The notes under the pieces: model-generated
The model's input: the letters and a program-made list of their open reading frames with translations, nothing else
What the model was told of the DNA's origin: nothing
Databases searched by the model: none
NCBI GenBank assembly: GCA_044222225.1
Contig: JBGANR010000007.1
Location: 62,001 to 126,000 of the forward strand
DNA from: JBGANR01 sp044222225
GTDB taxonomy: Bacteria > Actinomycetota > Actinomycetes > Mycobacteriales > Mycobacteriaceae
DNA length: 64,000 bases
Direction of reading: 5' to 3'
Made by a program: the position numbers and the translations under genes
Shown here: piece after piece, positions 40,794 to 51,314 of the stretch
Position numbering within the stretch: the first letter of the stretch is position 1
How the letters are laid out: each line of letters opens with the position of its first letter

Positions 40794-41600
40794 GTGTCGA
40801 CACCACACACCGAGCCTGCGCCCGCGGTCGCGGCGTTCTTCGACCTCGACAAGACCATCATCGCCAAGTCGAGCGCACTCGCCTTCTCCCGGCCGTTCTT
40901 CGACCAGGGGCTCATCAACCGGCGCACGGTGCTCAAATCGAGTTACGCACAGTTCCTCTTCCTCGTCAGCGGCGCCGATCGCGATCAAGTCGAACGGATG
41001 CGTAAACACGTCATCGACATGTGCAACGGCTGGGACGTCGAACAGGTGCAGGCGATCGTCGCCGAGACACTCGAGGACGTCGTCGCCCCACTCGTCTTCG
41101 CCGAGGCCGCCGAACTCATCGACGGACACCGCGCCCTCGGGCACCGCATCGTGATCGTCTCCGCCTCGGGCGAGGAGGTCGCCGGACCGATCGGCCGACT
41201 CGTCGGCGCCGACGACGTACTCGCCACGCAGATGCGCATCATCGACGGCCGGTACGCCGGCGAGATCGAGTTCTACTGCTACGGCGACGCCAAAGCGCAG
41301 GCCATGCGGGATTATGCCGCCGAGAACGGCATCGATCTGGAGCGTTCCTTCGCGTATTCCGATTCGAGCACGGACATCCCGATGCTCGAGGCCGTCGGCC
41401 ACCCCACCGCCATCAATCCCGACCGGCTGCTGCGTCGCACGGCGACCGCCCGCAGCTGGCCCGTCCTGGCGTTCTCGAACCCCGTCCCGATCGGCACGCG
41501 GCTGCCACGGAAGAAGACGCTGCTGACGGCGGGTGGCGCGGCCGTCGTCGCCGCCTTCGCCGGCGGCCTCGCCTACGGTCTGCTGACGCGTAGACACTGA
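40794..41600 (+). CDS. HAD-superfamily phosphatase (SerB-like, Rv3661-like)
   Basis: A 268-residue HAD-IB phosphatase. The catalytic DLDKT (Asp17 and Asp19) is at the N-terminus, motif II Ser is in IVIVSASGEEV, and motif III/IV is in AYSDSSTDIPMLEAVG. The C-terminal end has one membrane helix (LLTAGGAAVVAAFAGGLAYGLL), so it is likely membrane-anchored. GTG 40794 is the start. It is the counterpart of Rv3661, flanked by 6C and Ms1 RNAs as in mycobacteria. Substrate is unknown; phosphoserine or lysophospholipid-type esters are possible. Confidence 0.85.
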   Translation: MSTPHTEPAPAVAAFFDLDKTIIAKSSALAFSRPFFDQGLINRRTVLKSSYAQFLFLVSGADRDQVERMRKHVIDMCNGWDVEQVQAIVAETLEDVVAPLVFAEAAELIDGHRALGHRIVIVSASGEEVAGPIGRLVGADDVLATQMRIIDGRYAGEIEFYCYGDAKAQAMRDYAAENGIDLERSFAYSDSSTDIPMLEAVGHPTAINPDRLLRRTATARSWPVLAFSNPVPIGTRLPRKKTLLTAGGAAVVAAFAGGLAYGLLTRRH

Positions 41601-41670
41601 GCCCGAGCGCGTCGGCCGTCCAGCGGCCAACCCGCCCAGACTACGCCCGGAATTCACAAAAAGACACCCC

Positions 41671-41699
41671 TTGTTGTGACCGCGATCACGGGGTAGAAC
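41671..41699 (+). promoter_or_regulatory. Ms1 promoter with embedded Crp-like site
   Basis: -35 TTGTTG (41671-41676), 17-base spacer, -10 TAGAAC (41694-41699). The spacer carries TGTGAccgcgaTCACG (41675-41690), which matches the mycobacterial Crp consensus TGTGA-N6-TCACA in nine of ten fixed bases. Crp is coded in this window. Confidence 0.65.
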
Positions 41700-41704
41700 T
41701 ACAG

Positions 41705-41965
41705 ATACGGAAGTACGGAAGGCCAAGGCCGGATCCGGAAGAGAAGGACCGATCTCCCGACCGTCGACTTCCCAGCACGAGTTTTGAGCACCCACGCGGA
41801 GCACGCCGCGAGGAGGCAGAAAGTGTTGCGGGCCTGCGAGGTCCGTCCGGACTCTCGGAATCACTCCCTGGGATGGGGTGAGGTCGGGAAAGCCAGACGG
41901 AGCGACGCCGAGGCCATCCCACGCAACCCACCCAGCACGCTTGGTAACTCTGATCTCGTGCTCAC
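41705..41965 (+). ncRNA. Ms1 (MTS2823-like) RNA-polymerase-binding RNA, visible part
   Basis: About 260 bases of non-coding sequence lie between the HAD phosphatase and the Rv3662c-like gene. This is the exact place of the abundant Ms1/MTS2823 RNA (about 300 nt) in mycobacteria, on the same strand. A good promoter precedes it (41671-41699) and no reading frame here looks coding. The 3-prime end should fall near 42000 but is lost in the G/C homopolymer tract. Identity is from position, length and promoter; I did not compare it with a covariance model. Confidence 0.65.
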
Positions 41966-42077
<112 letters not shown>

Positions 42078-42811
42078 GCGAAGGCGTCGCAACAGAACAC
42101 GATCCACGCCGCGACGGCCGACGGATCGCCGGAGCCGAATCCGGCCGCCAGTTCCCGATAGGCCTCACCTCGCTTGAGCCAGGTCACCTCCGGCACCCCG
42201 AGCCCGTGCGGATCGAGGCCCGTACCTGCGCACACGAGCCGCGACGCACCTCGCGCGACGACGCCGTCGGCGCTCCCGAACGGTCGCAGCGAGAGCAGAT
42301 CGCCGTGCACGACGGCCGCGATCACCGGCGCCGGGGCCGTCGACGCCGCCGCGATCTCGCCGAGCATCGCCAGCCGCTCCCCCGCCCCGGCCCGCGGGCG
42401 CCCGAGGGCGTCCGGGCCGTCGACGAGATCGGACGCCGCCAGGACGTGCAGCCGCGCGAGCGCCTGCAGCGGCGCGCGCGACCACGTCGAAAGACATCGG
42501 CCGGGCGCGCCGCCGTCCAACTCCTGCGCCACCCGCATCGCACCCGCGAGCGCCGGATCGGTGATCTCGCCGTCGCGCGCCAGGCCGCCGGCGAAAGCCG
42601 CGGCGGCCGGTGCGCCCGCCGTCCGCCCCTCGGCCGCCTCGATCGCCGCCGACGATCGTCCCGCCCGCCACGCCGCCTCCGTCGCCGTCTTCGCCCAGCC
42701 CTTGAGATTGACGGGATGCCGGTGCACGGCGGCCAGCGCGTCACTGGCGCGGGTCGCGGCGTCGGCGACGCCGGGCAGGTCGACGAGCGGAGCCAGCGGA
42801 TCGGTCCTCAT
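42078..42811 (-). CDS. Rv3662c-like protein, C-terminus lost in homopolymer tract
   Basis: The first 245 residues of a conserved actinobacterial protein (MRTDPLAPLVDLPGVADAA start), matching Rv3662c in place. Readable features are VNLKGWAKTATEAAWRAGRSSAAIE, a central LQALARLHVLAAS and the part VIAAVVHGDLLSLRPFGSADGVVARGASRLV. That last segment is like the Fic-type motif region (HGDLL.LRPF..ADG). After CCDAFAGG the frame runs into the homopolymer tract, so the natural C-terminus is missing and the stop seen at 41861 is not real. Function is unknown. Confidence 0.7.
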
Positions 42812-42915
42812 GCCCGCCACCGTAGCGAGCGGGCATCGCCCGGAGGGCACCGCTCGTCGCCGACCGTCGACCGCTCGCCGCGAACCGGCTGCAACGCCCG
42901 AGAACTGTCGGTGGC

Positions 42916-42931
42916 GGTGACTACCCTCACA
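42916..42931. promoter_or_regulatory. Crp-like site upstream of acs
   Basis: GGTGActacccTCACA matches TGTGA-N6-TCACA in nine of ten fixed bases. It lies 100 bases before the acs start codon. Crp control of acs fits known biology of acetate metabolism but is not shown here. Confidence 0.5.
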
Positions 42932-43030
42932 CCTGAGCACATCACCCGCCCGCCGCACTGTCACCGGATGGCCGAGCGGCCCGGGCCGGGCGCCCGCCGA
43001 TCCACGTCGTCACGAGTCGAGGAGTACCGC

Positions 43031-44959
<1,929 letters not shown>

Positions 44960-45049
44960 TCGGCCCGCCCATCCCCCTCGCCGCCCGTCGGACATGGCAC
45001 GATGTGACGTGCACCCTGTCCGCCGCCGATCGCATTCGGAGCACCACAC

Positions 45050-45520
45050 GTGAGCCTTGAGTCGAACACGCCGCAGCCCGCAACGTCGATCCCACTGTCC
45101 GACCCGCGGTTGGGTCGTGACGGCGAGCCCACGATCGGCGCCCTCGTCAAGGACGCGACCGAGCACGCCTCGGACCTGTTCCGCGCCGAGATCGAGCTGG
45201 CGAAGGCCGAGGCGATCGCCGAGGTGAAGAAGGCGGGCATCAGCATCGCCTTCTTCGTCATCTGCGGCGCGGTCCTGCTCTACTCGAGCTTCTTCTTCTT
45301 CTTCTTCCTGGCGGAGTTGCTCGACGAGTGGCTGCCGAGTTGGGCGGCGTACGGGATCGTGTTCCTCATCATGGTCCTCATCGCCGTGATCGCCGGGTTG
45401 ATCGGCTACATCGTGGTCAAGAAGGTGACGGGTCCGCGGCGCACGATCGCCTCGGTGAAGGCGGCGTCGGAGGTCCTGCCCGGCCGCCACGAGGCCATCG
45501 CACCGCCGAAGCGCCGATAG
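45050..45520 (+). CDS. holin-superfamily membrane protein (Rv3669-like)
   Basis: A 156-residue protein with the actinobacterial holin-X pattern: an N-terminal amphipathic region (IGALVKDATEHASDLFRAEIELAKAEA) and two membrane helices (AFFVICGAVLLYSSFFFFFFLA; YGIVFLIMVLIAVIAGLIGYIVV), with a basic C-terminus. Six Phe in a row in the first helix are unusual. GTG 45050 is the start. Order after acs matches Rv3667 to Rv3669. Its role is not known; membrane organisation or permeability is a guess. Confidence 0.78.
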   Translation: MSLESNTPQPATSIPLSDPRLGRDGEPTIGALVKDATEHASDLFRAEIELAKAEAIAEVKKAGISIAFFVICGAVLLYSSFFFFFFLAELLDEWLPSWAAYGIVFLIMVLIAVIAGLIGYIVVKKVTGPRRTIASVKAASEVLPGRHEAIAPPKRR

Positions 45521-45521
45521 C

Positions 45522-46472
45522 TTGGCCGGGCTCGGGACGACACCCGATCCGTCCTCCGTCCGACTCCCCGGCCCGTGGCGCCATCTCGACATCCGCGCCA
45601 ACGGGATCCGGTTTCATGCCGTCGAGCACGAGACGAGTGATCCGTCGGCACCACTCGTCCTGCTGCTGCACGGCTTCGGCGAGTTCTGGTGGACGTGGCG
45701 CCATCAGCTGCCCGCGCTCGCCGCGGCGGGCTGCCGGGCCGTCGCCATCGACCTACGCGGCTACGGCGATACAGACAAGCCGCCGCGCGGCTACGACGGC
45801 TGGACCCTCGCGGACGACACGGACGGCCTCGTCCGGGCGCTCGGGCACACGTCGGCCGTTCTCGTGGGCCACGCCGACGGCGGCCTCGTCTGCTGGGCCA
45901 CCGCGGCCCTGCGGCCGAAGACGGTGCGGGCGGCCGTCGTCATCGCCTCTCCGCATCCGCACGCGCTGCGCCGCGCGGCGCTGCGCAACCGCCGTCAGCG
46001 CGCCGCCTTCCTCCCCGATTTCCTGCACAACCAGTTGCCACGACTCGCCGAACGCCGCCTGACGCGCCGCGGCGGCGCGGGCGCCGAGGCGCTGCTCACC
46101 ACCCGCTCCGGCGCCACGTGGCGCCGAACGCCGGACTTCGACGTCGCGGTAGAGCACTGCCGATCGGCCGTCCGCATCCCCGGTGCCGCGTTCTGCTCAC
46201 TCGAATACCGACGCTGGGCGTTCCGCTCACAATGGCGCGCCGACGGCGCCCGCTTCCGCCGGCTTCTCGACGCGCGTACCCGCGTCCCGATCGTCGCCGT
46301 CCGCGGCGCCGACGACGCCTACATCCTCGAGCCGACGGTCGCGGCCAGCGCCCGCTGGGCCCCCGACTGGACCTCGATCACCGTCCCGGCCGCGGGCCAC
46401 TACGTGCACGAAGAGGCCCCCGAGGCCACCACCGCCGCGATCACCGATCTGCTGGACCGGCTACCGACGTAG
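45522..46472 (+). CDS. alpha/beta hydrolase, epoxide-hydrolase-like (EphE-like)
   Basis: A 316-residue alpha/beta hydrolase, counterpart of Rv3670. The oxyanion motif LLLHGFGEFWWTWRHQ is near residue 46. The nucleophile elbow is VGHADGG, where Asp replaces Ser, as in epoxide hydrolases. The catalytic His is in PAAGHYVHEEAP. TTG 45522 starts one base after the previous stop; the first homologous residues favour this start. It is in the same direction as the holin-like gene and probably cotranscribed. Confidence 0.82.
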   Translation: MAGLGTTPDPSSVRLPGPWRHLDIRANGIRFHAVEHETSDPSAPLVLLLHGFGEFWWTWRHQLPALAAAGCRAVAIDLRGYGDTDKPPRGYDGWTLADDTDGLVRALGHTSAVLVGHADGGLVCWATAALRPKTVRAAVVIASPHPHALRRAALRNRRQRAAFLPDFLHNQLPRLAERRLTRRGGAGAEALLTTRSGATWRRTPDFDVAVEHCRSAVRIPGAAFCSLEYRRWAFRSQWRADGARFRRLLDARTRVPIVAVRGADDAYILEPTVAASARWAPDWTSITVPAAGHYVHEEAPEATTAAITDLLDRLPT

Positions 46473-46516
46473 ACGACCCGAACAGGGTCAGGCGCCCACA
46501 GCGGAGGGTCGCGACG

Positions 46517-47713
46517 TCACGCCGCGCACTGCCGCGTATCCACCCGGGCCGTCAGGTTCGGCGCCTGCTCCAGCGCCCGCCGGACGGCGTCGTAGGAGAG
46601 GACGAAGCCCGTCTCGTCGTCGGGGTTGATCGCGGCGCCGAAGACGACGCCGATCACCTTGCCGTCGCCGTCGACGAGCGGGCCCCCCGAATTGCCCTGC
46701 TGGATGACGCCGCGCACGGTGAAGATCGGCCGCTCGACGGTCTTGTTGCGGTAGATGTTGTCGCCGCGCAGCGTCACCGGCCCGCGGACGCGCTGAGCGG
46801 TCGCCGTGTACGGGCCGCCGAGCGGGTGGCCGAGCGCGAGCGCGTCCTCGCCGGTGCCGGGCCGATCCGTCGAGAACTGCAGGACGGGCACGGACGCCGG
46901 CAGCTCGGGGACGGCGAGCACGGCGACGTCGGTATCCGGGTCGAAGTAGACGACGCGGGCGTCGAACTGGCCGATCGTCGATTCGATCTTGACGAGCGTC
47001 GCGCCGGCGACGACGTGCGCGTTGGTCATGATCCGCCGCGGGCCGATGACAAAACCGGTGCCGTCGATCTGCTTGTTGCAGGCCTGAGCCTGCGATTCGA
47101 CCTTGACGACGCTCGCGTGGAGCCGCTCGGGCAGCCCCGCCTCGATGAGCGAACTGCTGGGCGGGCCGACGTTGCGGATCTGCGCCCGCCCGAACGGCGA
47201 GATGACGTCCTGCAGTCCGGAGTCCTCCAGCAGTGCGCTGAAGTCGTTGGGCAGCTCGCGCATCCAGTCCGGCGCGACGGCGTCGATGCCTCGCCGGACG
47301 AGCGAATCGTCGACGGCCTGCGACAACGCGGGCGACGGCGACGCCATGAGCGGGATCGCCGCGAGCCACGCGACGACGAGCACGGCGATGGCCTGCAGCG
47401 CCGAGCCGATCGCCGAGTCGACGCTGCGCGCGGTGTGCGTCCGCAGCGTCGACCGCGCGGCGCGGCCGAGGATCGTGCCCGACACCTCGCCGACGAGCAC
47501 GAGCACGAGGATGAGTCCGAGCCCGACGAGCAGCCGCATCCCGGCGTTCTGCATCTGTTCGACGACGCGCGGAGCGAGCAGGATGCCGGCGATCGCGCCG
47601 AGCACCATGCCGACGAGTGCGAGCGCCGAGGCCACGGCACCGTGTCGGTATCCGGAGGCGGCGGCGAAGGTGGCGAGCAGGATGATGATGAGGTCGACCC
47701 ACAGCCCGCTCAC
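46517..47713 (-). CDS. marP: membrane serine protease, MarP-type
   Basis: Counterpart of Rv3671c, a periplasmic protease needed for acid resistance and cleavage of peptidoglycan enzymes. Four membrane helices occupy residues 5-125, then a chymotrypsin-like domain with His233 (TNAHVV), Asp262 (DPDTDVAV) and Ser342 (GNSGGPL). Cys212 and Cys396 match the disulfide pair known in MarP. 398 residues, one more than the M. tuberculosis protein. GTG 47713 has GAGGTGGG upstream. The gene is convergent with the hydrolase and follows the nudix-trx-nth run. Confidence 0.93.
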   Translation of the reverse strand: MSGLWVDLIIILLATFAAASGYRHGAVASALALVGMVLGAIAGILLAPRVVEQMQNAGMRLLVGLGLILVLVLVGEVSGTILGRAARSTLRTHTARSVDSAIGSALQAIAVLVVAWLAAIPLMASPSPALSQAVDDSLVRRGIDAVAPDWMRELPNDFSALLEDSGLQDVISPFGRAQIRNVGPPSSSLIEAGLPERLHASVVKVESQAQACNKQIDGTGFVIGPRRIMTNAHVVAGATLVKIESTIGQFDARVVYFDPDTDVAVLAVPELPASVPVLQFSTDRPGTGEDALALGHPLGGPYTATAQRVRGPVTLRGDNIYRNKTVERPIFTVRGVIQQGNSGGPLVDGDGKVIGVVFGAAINPDDETGFVLSYDAVRRALEQAPNLTARVDTRQCAA

Positions 47714-47777
47714 GCACCCACCTCTCGCTCAGTGTGATCCGGCCTGGCACGATGCCGTGACCGATCCCCCACGCGGC

Positions 47778-48566
47778 TCACGTCCCCACCCCTCGCTCCA
47801 CGACCGACAACTCACGAACGTCATCGACGTCCCACTCACGTTCCCAGCCGCAGACGTCGATGAGCGCCGACAGTATCCCACCGGTGAAGCCCCACACGAA
47901 CATCCCGTGCACCGCGAACGCCGGACCGATGTAGGCCACGATCCCGCCCGGCAGGGTCTTCTTGACGCGGAAACGGTTCTCCGGAGCGATGAGCTCGGCG
48001 AGCGGCACCGCCTCGACGCGGGCCGTCTCCCCCGGGTCGACGACGCCGATCGGCGACGGCTCCGCCCAGTAGCCGATGACCGGCGTCACGGTGTACCCGG
48101 ACGGCGACATGGGCAGCGGATCGAGGACGGTGACCGGCGTGATGCCGGCCGGGTCGACACCCGTCTCCTCCCACGCCTCGCGGGCCGCGGTGCCGAGCGG
48201 GAAGTCGTCACCGGGATCGCGCCGACCGCCGGGGAACGACACCTGGCCGCCGTGGTTGCGCAACGCGAGCGAGCGCTGCGTGAGCACGACGTTGGCGTCG
48301 TCGGGCAGCGACGTCGCGTCGGGCGAGCCGCCCAGGAGCACGAGGACGGCGGCCTCGCGAGCGCGTCCGGACGCCTGGAACGCGCGCACCGCAGCCCGCG
48401 CCACGGGCGACTGGCCGCGGAAGATCAGCGGTTCCACCTCGGCCCCGCGAGCGACGACGGGGTCGAGCCACACCGGCCGGGCCCGATGCGCGACGTCCCG
48501 CAGCGAGCGAACAGGTTCCGCCGGTCCGGCGCCGTGCGCCGCCGGGTCGGGTCGAGTCGTCGTCAT
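47778..48566 (-). CDS. Nudix hydrolase, CoA pyrophosphatase-like (Rv3672c-like)
   Basis: A 262-residue Nudix hydrolase. The Nudix box is GGRRDPGDDFPLGTAAREAWEETG (read as GX5EX7REUXEEXGU, with the first Glu replaced), and ALRNHGGQVSFPGG precedes it, as in CoA-cleaving members. ATG 48566 overlaps the stop of the thioredoxin-like gene (ATGA). It is part of the nth-trx-nudix-marP run, the same order as Rv3674c-Rv3671c. CoA as substrate is inferred from family. Confidence 0.85.
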   Translation of the reverse strand: MTTTRPDPAAHGAGPAEPVRSLRDVAHRARPVWLDPVVARGAEVEPLIFRGQSPVARAAVRAFQASGRAREAAVLVLLGGSPDATSLPDDANVVLTQRSLALRNHGGQVSFPGGRRDPGDDFPLGTAAREAWEETGVDPAGITPVTVLDPLPMSPSGYTVTPVIGYWAEPSPIGVVDPGETARVEAVPLAELIAPENRFRVKKTLPGGIVAYIGPAFAVHGMFVWGFTGGILSALIDVCGWEREWDVDDVRELSVVERGVGT

Positions 48567-49219
48567 ACCGCCACCCCCAGGTCCTTCGCCACGGTCGCGG
48601 CGACGTCGTCGGCGTCGGCGAACGGCCGGGGCAGCACGGTCGCGACGGTTCCGTCGGCGCGTAGCAGCACCGTCACCGGCAGCGCCTGCGGCAGTCCGAG
48701 CCGCGCGGCGATCACCGACCCCGGATCGGCGACGGACGGGAACCTGATGCCGATGTCGGCGACGAGGCCGAGCGCCGCGACGGGGTTCGGCGACGCGTGC
48801 ACGCCGAGCACCGTCACCCGGTCCTTCGCACGCAAGGCGTACTCGGCGAGCGCCGGCAGCTCGGTACGGCAGGGCGCGCACCACCACGCCCACAGGTTGA
48901 CGACGGCCGGCCGGCCGGCCAGCGCCGTCGCGAGGTCGACGGTCCGTCCGTCGCCGAGGCAGTCCAGCCGCACCCCGGCCAGCGGACCCGGCGCAACGGA
49001 CCCCGCAGGCGCCGCGCCGGGCGCCGGGCAGGGATCGAGGGCCGCCCGCGCGCGGGCCGCGGTGAGTTCGGCGTCGTCGACGGCGACGCTCGGCTCGGCA
49101 CTCGGACCTGCGACGGCGTCCGTCTCCCGCGGCCAGATCGCCCACGAGAGCAGGGCCACGACGACGACGCCGAGCAGCGACCACCGCGCGGCCGGCGACG
49201 CCCACCAGCCGCGACTCAC
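48563..49219 (-). CDS. TlpA-like membrane-anchored thioredoxin (Rv3673c-like)
   Basis: A 218-residue membrane-anchored thioredoxin-fold protein. One N-terminal helix (about residues 13-29, LLGVVVVALLSWAIW) leads to a periplasmic domain with the redox motif WAWWCAPCRTELPAL and GVHASPNP. Two further cysteines (DPCPAP and LDCLG) lie before it. GTG 49219 overlaps the nth stop (GTGA). It likely works in thiol-disulfide exchange outside the membrane. Confidence 0.85.
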   Translation of the reverse strand: MSRGWWASPAARWSLLGVVVVALLSWAIWPRETDAVAGPSAEPSVAVDDAELTAARARAALDPCPAPGAAPAGSVAPGPLAGVRLDCLGDGRTVDLATALAGRPAVVNLWAWWCAPCRTELPALAEYALRAKDRVTVLGVHASPNPVAALGLVADIGIRFPSVADPGSVIAARLGLPQALPVTVLLRADGTVATVLPRPFADADDVAATVAKDLGVAV

Positions 49220-50031
49220 CGGGCCGTCCCCACGAGGTCGAGGATGTGCGCGGTCTCCGGCCCCCTGACCAGCGCGGACGCCTCGGCGAGATCCGTCGGG
49301 CCGGTGCCGTAGGACGGGCAGTCGGCGGCGAGCACGCAGGCGCCGCAAGCGGGCTTGCGGGCGTGACAGACGCGTCTGCCGTGAAAGATGATGCGGTGCG
49401 AGAGGTCCGTCCACTCCTTGCGCGGGATGAGTTCACCGATCTCCCGCTCGATCGGCACGGGATCGGTCGCGGTGGTCCAGCGCCAGCGTCCGACGAGTCG
49501 CATGAAGTGCGTGTCGACGGTGATCCCGGGGACGCCGAACGCGTTGCCGAGCACGACGTTCGCGGTCTTGCGGCCGAAGCCGGGCAGCGTGACGAGTTCG
49601 GCCAGGGTGCGCGGCACCTCACCGTCGAAGCGTTCGACGAGCGCCTGTCCGAGGCCGATGATCGACGTCGTCTTGTTGCGGAAGAAGCCGGTCGAGCGGA
49701 TGAGCTCCTCCAGCTCGGCCCGCTCGGCGCCCGCGTAGTCGGCGGCGCTGCGATAGCGCGCGAACAGCGCCGGGGTGACCTCGTTGACGCGCTTGTCCGT
49801 GCACTGCGCGGAGAGGATGGTCGCGACGGACAACTCCAGCGGCGTCGTGAAGTCGAGCTCGCAATAGACGTGCGGAAACTCCTCCGTCAGCCCGCGGTAC
49901 ATCCGGCGGGCCCGCCGGACGAGCCCCGTGCGCGTCTCGACACCCCGAGCTGCCGCGGTGCGACGCCGGCGCGGCGCGTCTGGAGGAGATGGAGCCGGCG
50001 GAATCGACCGGCCGGGGGCGGCGTCATTCAT
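49216..50031 (-). CDS. nth: endonuclease III
   Basis: DNA glycosylase/AP lyase of 271 residues that removes oxidised pyrimidines. Visible are the helix-hairpin-helix LVTLPGFGRKTANVVLG with the catalytic Lys, the catalytic Asp in VDTHFMRLVGR, and the four-cysteine iron-sulfur cluster CHARKPACGACVLAADC. The N-terminus is about 25 residues longer than in M. tuberculosis and codes a degraded relative of the 28-bp repeat found near holB. ATG 50031 is the start, with GGAGG only a few bases away, so the exact start is uncertain. Confidence 0.93.
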   Translation of the reverse strand: MNDAAPGRSIPPAPSPPDAPRRRRTAAARGVETRTGLVRRARRMYRGLTEEFPHVYCELDFTTPLELSVATILSAQCTDKRVNEVTPALFARYRSAADYAGAERAELEELIRSTGFFRNKTTSIIGLGQALVERFDGEVPRTLAELVTLPGFGRKTANVVLGNAFGVPGITVDTHFMRLVGRWRWTTATDPVPIEREIGELIPRKEWTDLSHRIIFHGRRVCHARKPACGACVLAADCPSYGTGPTDLAEASALVRGPETAHILDLVGTAR

Positions 50032-50119
50032 CCCCTCCAGAGTACTGACGTACCCGATGCGTCCCGATCGATACGCCGTCGTTGCCGAGTCGAGACACTT
50101 GTTGTGTTTACTGCTCCGT

Positions 50120-50278
50120 ATGCACGGACTCGCGGCTCTCCTCTTCCCTCTCGTCCTCATGGGCTTCGCGCTCGCGATGGAGACCGGTGAACAGCTGATC
50201 GTTCGACGTCGTGACGGCGCCACCGAGGTCGAGGAGTTCCTGGCCGCGCACGCCGAGGAGGAGCCCTCCCCGGCCTAG
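50120..50278 (+). CDS. small membrane protein (Rv3675-like)
   Basis: A 52-residue protein with one membrane helix (LAALLFPLVLMGFALAMETG) and an acidic tail (VEEFLAAHAEEEPSPA). It lies between nth and crp, the place of Rv3675. The start ATG 50120 has no ribosome site. The frame is open farther upstream, but only as antisense of nth. Confidence 0.55.
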   Translation: MHGLAALLFPLVLMGFALAMETGEQLIVRRRDGATEVEEFLAAHAEEEPSPA

Positions 50279-50479
50279 ACGCAGGCTGGTCGGAGCCTGC
50301 CGCATGGTCGACCACCACCCGGCGTCGATCATCCAGACCGCCGCGAACGCCCGATCGGCGGGACGGGAGTCCCGTACACTGACACCTGCGCCGTGAGTGC
50401 CGCAACATCTTCGCGTGCGCGAGTCGTCGATCACTTCGCCGGTGCGTGCTGCCGGCCTTTCCGTAGAAAGGGGCGCTAC

Positions 50480-51154
50480 GTGGAGGACATCCTGGCGCGC
50501 GCCGGTATTTTCCAAGGCGTCGAGCCGGCCGCAGTGGCCGCACTGACGAAGCAGCTCACGCCCGCCGACTTCCCCCGCGGCCACGTCATCTTCCACGAGG
50601 GCGAGCCCGGCGACCGGCTTTACATCATCCTCACCGGCAAGATCAAGATCGGGCGACGCTCGATCGACGGCCGCGAGAACCTGCTGACGATCATGGGCCC
50701 CTCGGACATGTTCGGCGAGCTCTCGATCTTCGACCCCGGCCCGCGCACGTCGACGGCCACGACCGTCACCGAGGTCCGAGCCGTCTCGATGGATCGCGAG
50801 GCGCTCCGCGGCTGGATCGCCGACCGCCCCGAGATCGCCGAGCAGCTGCTCCGCGTGTTGGCCCGCCGGTTGCGCCGCACCAACAACACCCTCGCCGATC
50901 TCATCTTCACCGACGTCCCCGGCCGCGTCGCCAAGCAACTGCTGCAGCTCGCCCAGCGCTTCGGCACGCAGGAGGGCGCGGCACTGCGCGTCACCCACGA
51001 CCTGACGCAGGAGGAGATCGCCCAGCTCGTCGGCGCCTCCCGCGAGACGGTCAACAAGGCCCTCGCCGACTTCGCCCAGCGCGGTTGGCTGCGCCTCGAG
51101 GGCAAGAGCGTGCTCATCATCGACTCCGAACGCCTGGCCCGCCGAGCCCGCTGA
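50480..51154 (+). CDS. crp: cAMP receptor protein Crp
   Basis: The Crp/Fnr-family cAMP receptor (224 residues), counterpart of Rv3676. It has the cyclic-nucleotide binding domain (DMFGELSIFDPGPRTSTATTV) and the C-terminal helix-turn-helix (LTQEEIAQLVGASRETVNKAL), nearly identical to the mycobacterial protein. GTG 50480 has AAAGGGG 6 bases upstream and gives the family start VEDILARAGIF. Its ligand cAMP can come from the cyclase at 25959. Matching DNA sites lie at the Ms1 and acs promoters. Confidence 0.95.
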   Translation: MEDILARAGIFQGVEPAAVAALTKQLTPADFPRGHVIFHEGEPGDRLYIILTGKIKIGRRSIDGRENLLTIMGPSDMFGELSIFDPGPRTSTATTVTEVRAVSMDREALRGWIADRPEIAEQLLRVLARRLRRTNNTLADLIFTDVPGRVAKQLLQLAQRFGTQEGAALRVTHDLTQEEIAQLVGASRETVNKALADFAQRGWLRLEGKSVLIIDSERLARRAR

Positions 51155-51169
51155 GTCCGTATGCGCGTA

Positions 51170-51299
51170 GCGGCGGGGGTACGCCTCACCGCGCGCCGCT
51201 GGTTCGGGGCTGGCGGGAGGGCCGGTCACCCCGCTCGGCCGAGCCCGACGGCACCAGGCCCGAAGGGTTGCGGCGCGCGGTGAGGCGTACCCCCGCCGC
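51170..51299. repeat. convergent-end palindrome (28-bp perfect arms)
   Basis: Arms 51170-51197 and 51272-51299 (start gcggcgggggtacgcctcac) are a perfect 28-bp inverted repeat around a 74-base loop. The element fills the space between the convergent ends of crp and ptsI. No U-tract on either strand. Confidence 0.85.
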
Positions 51300-51314
51300 G
51301 CCCCGACCTACCCC

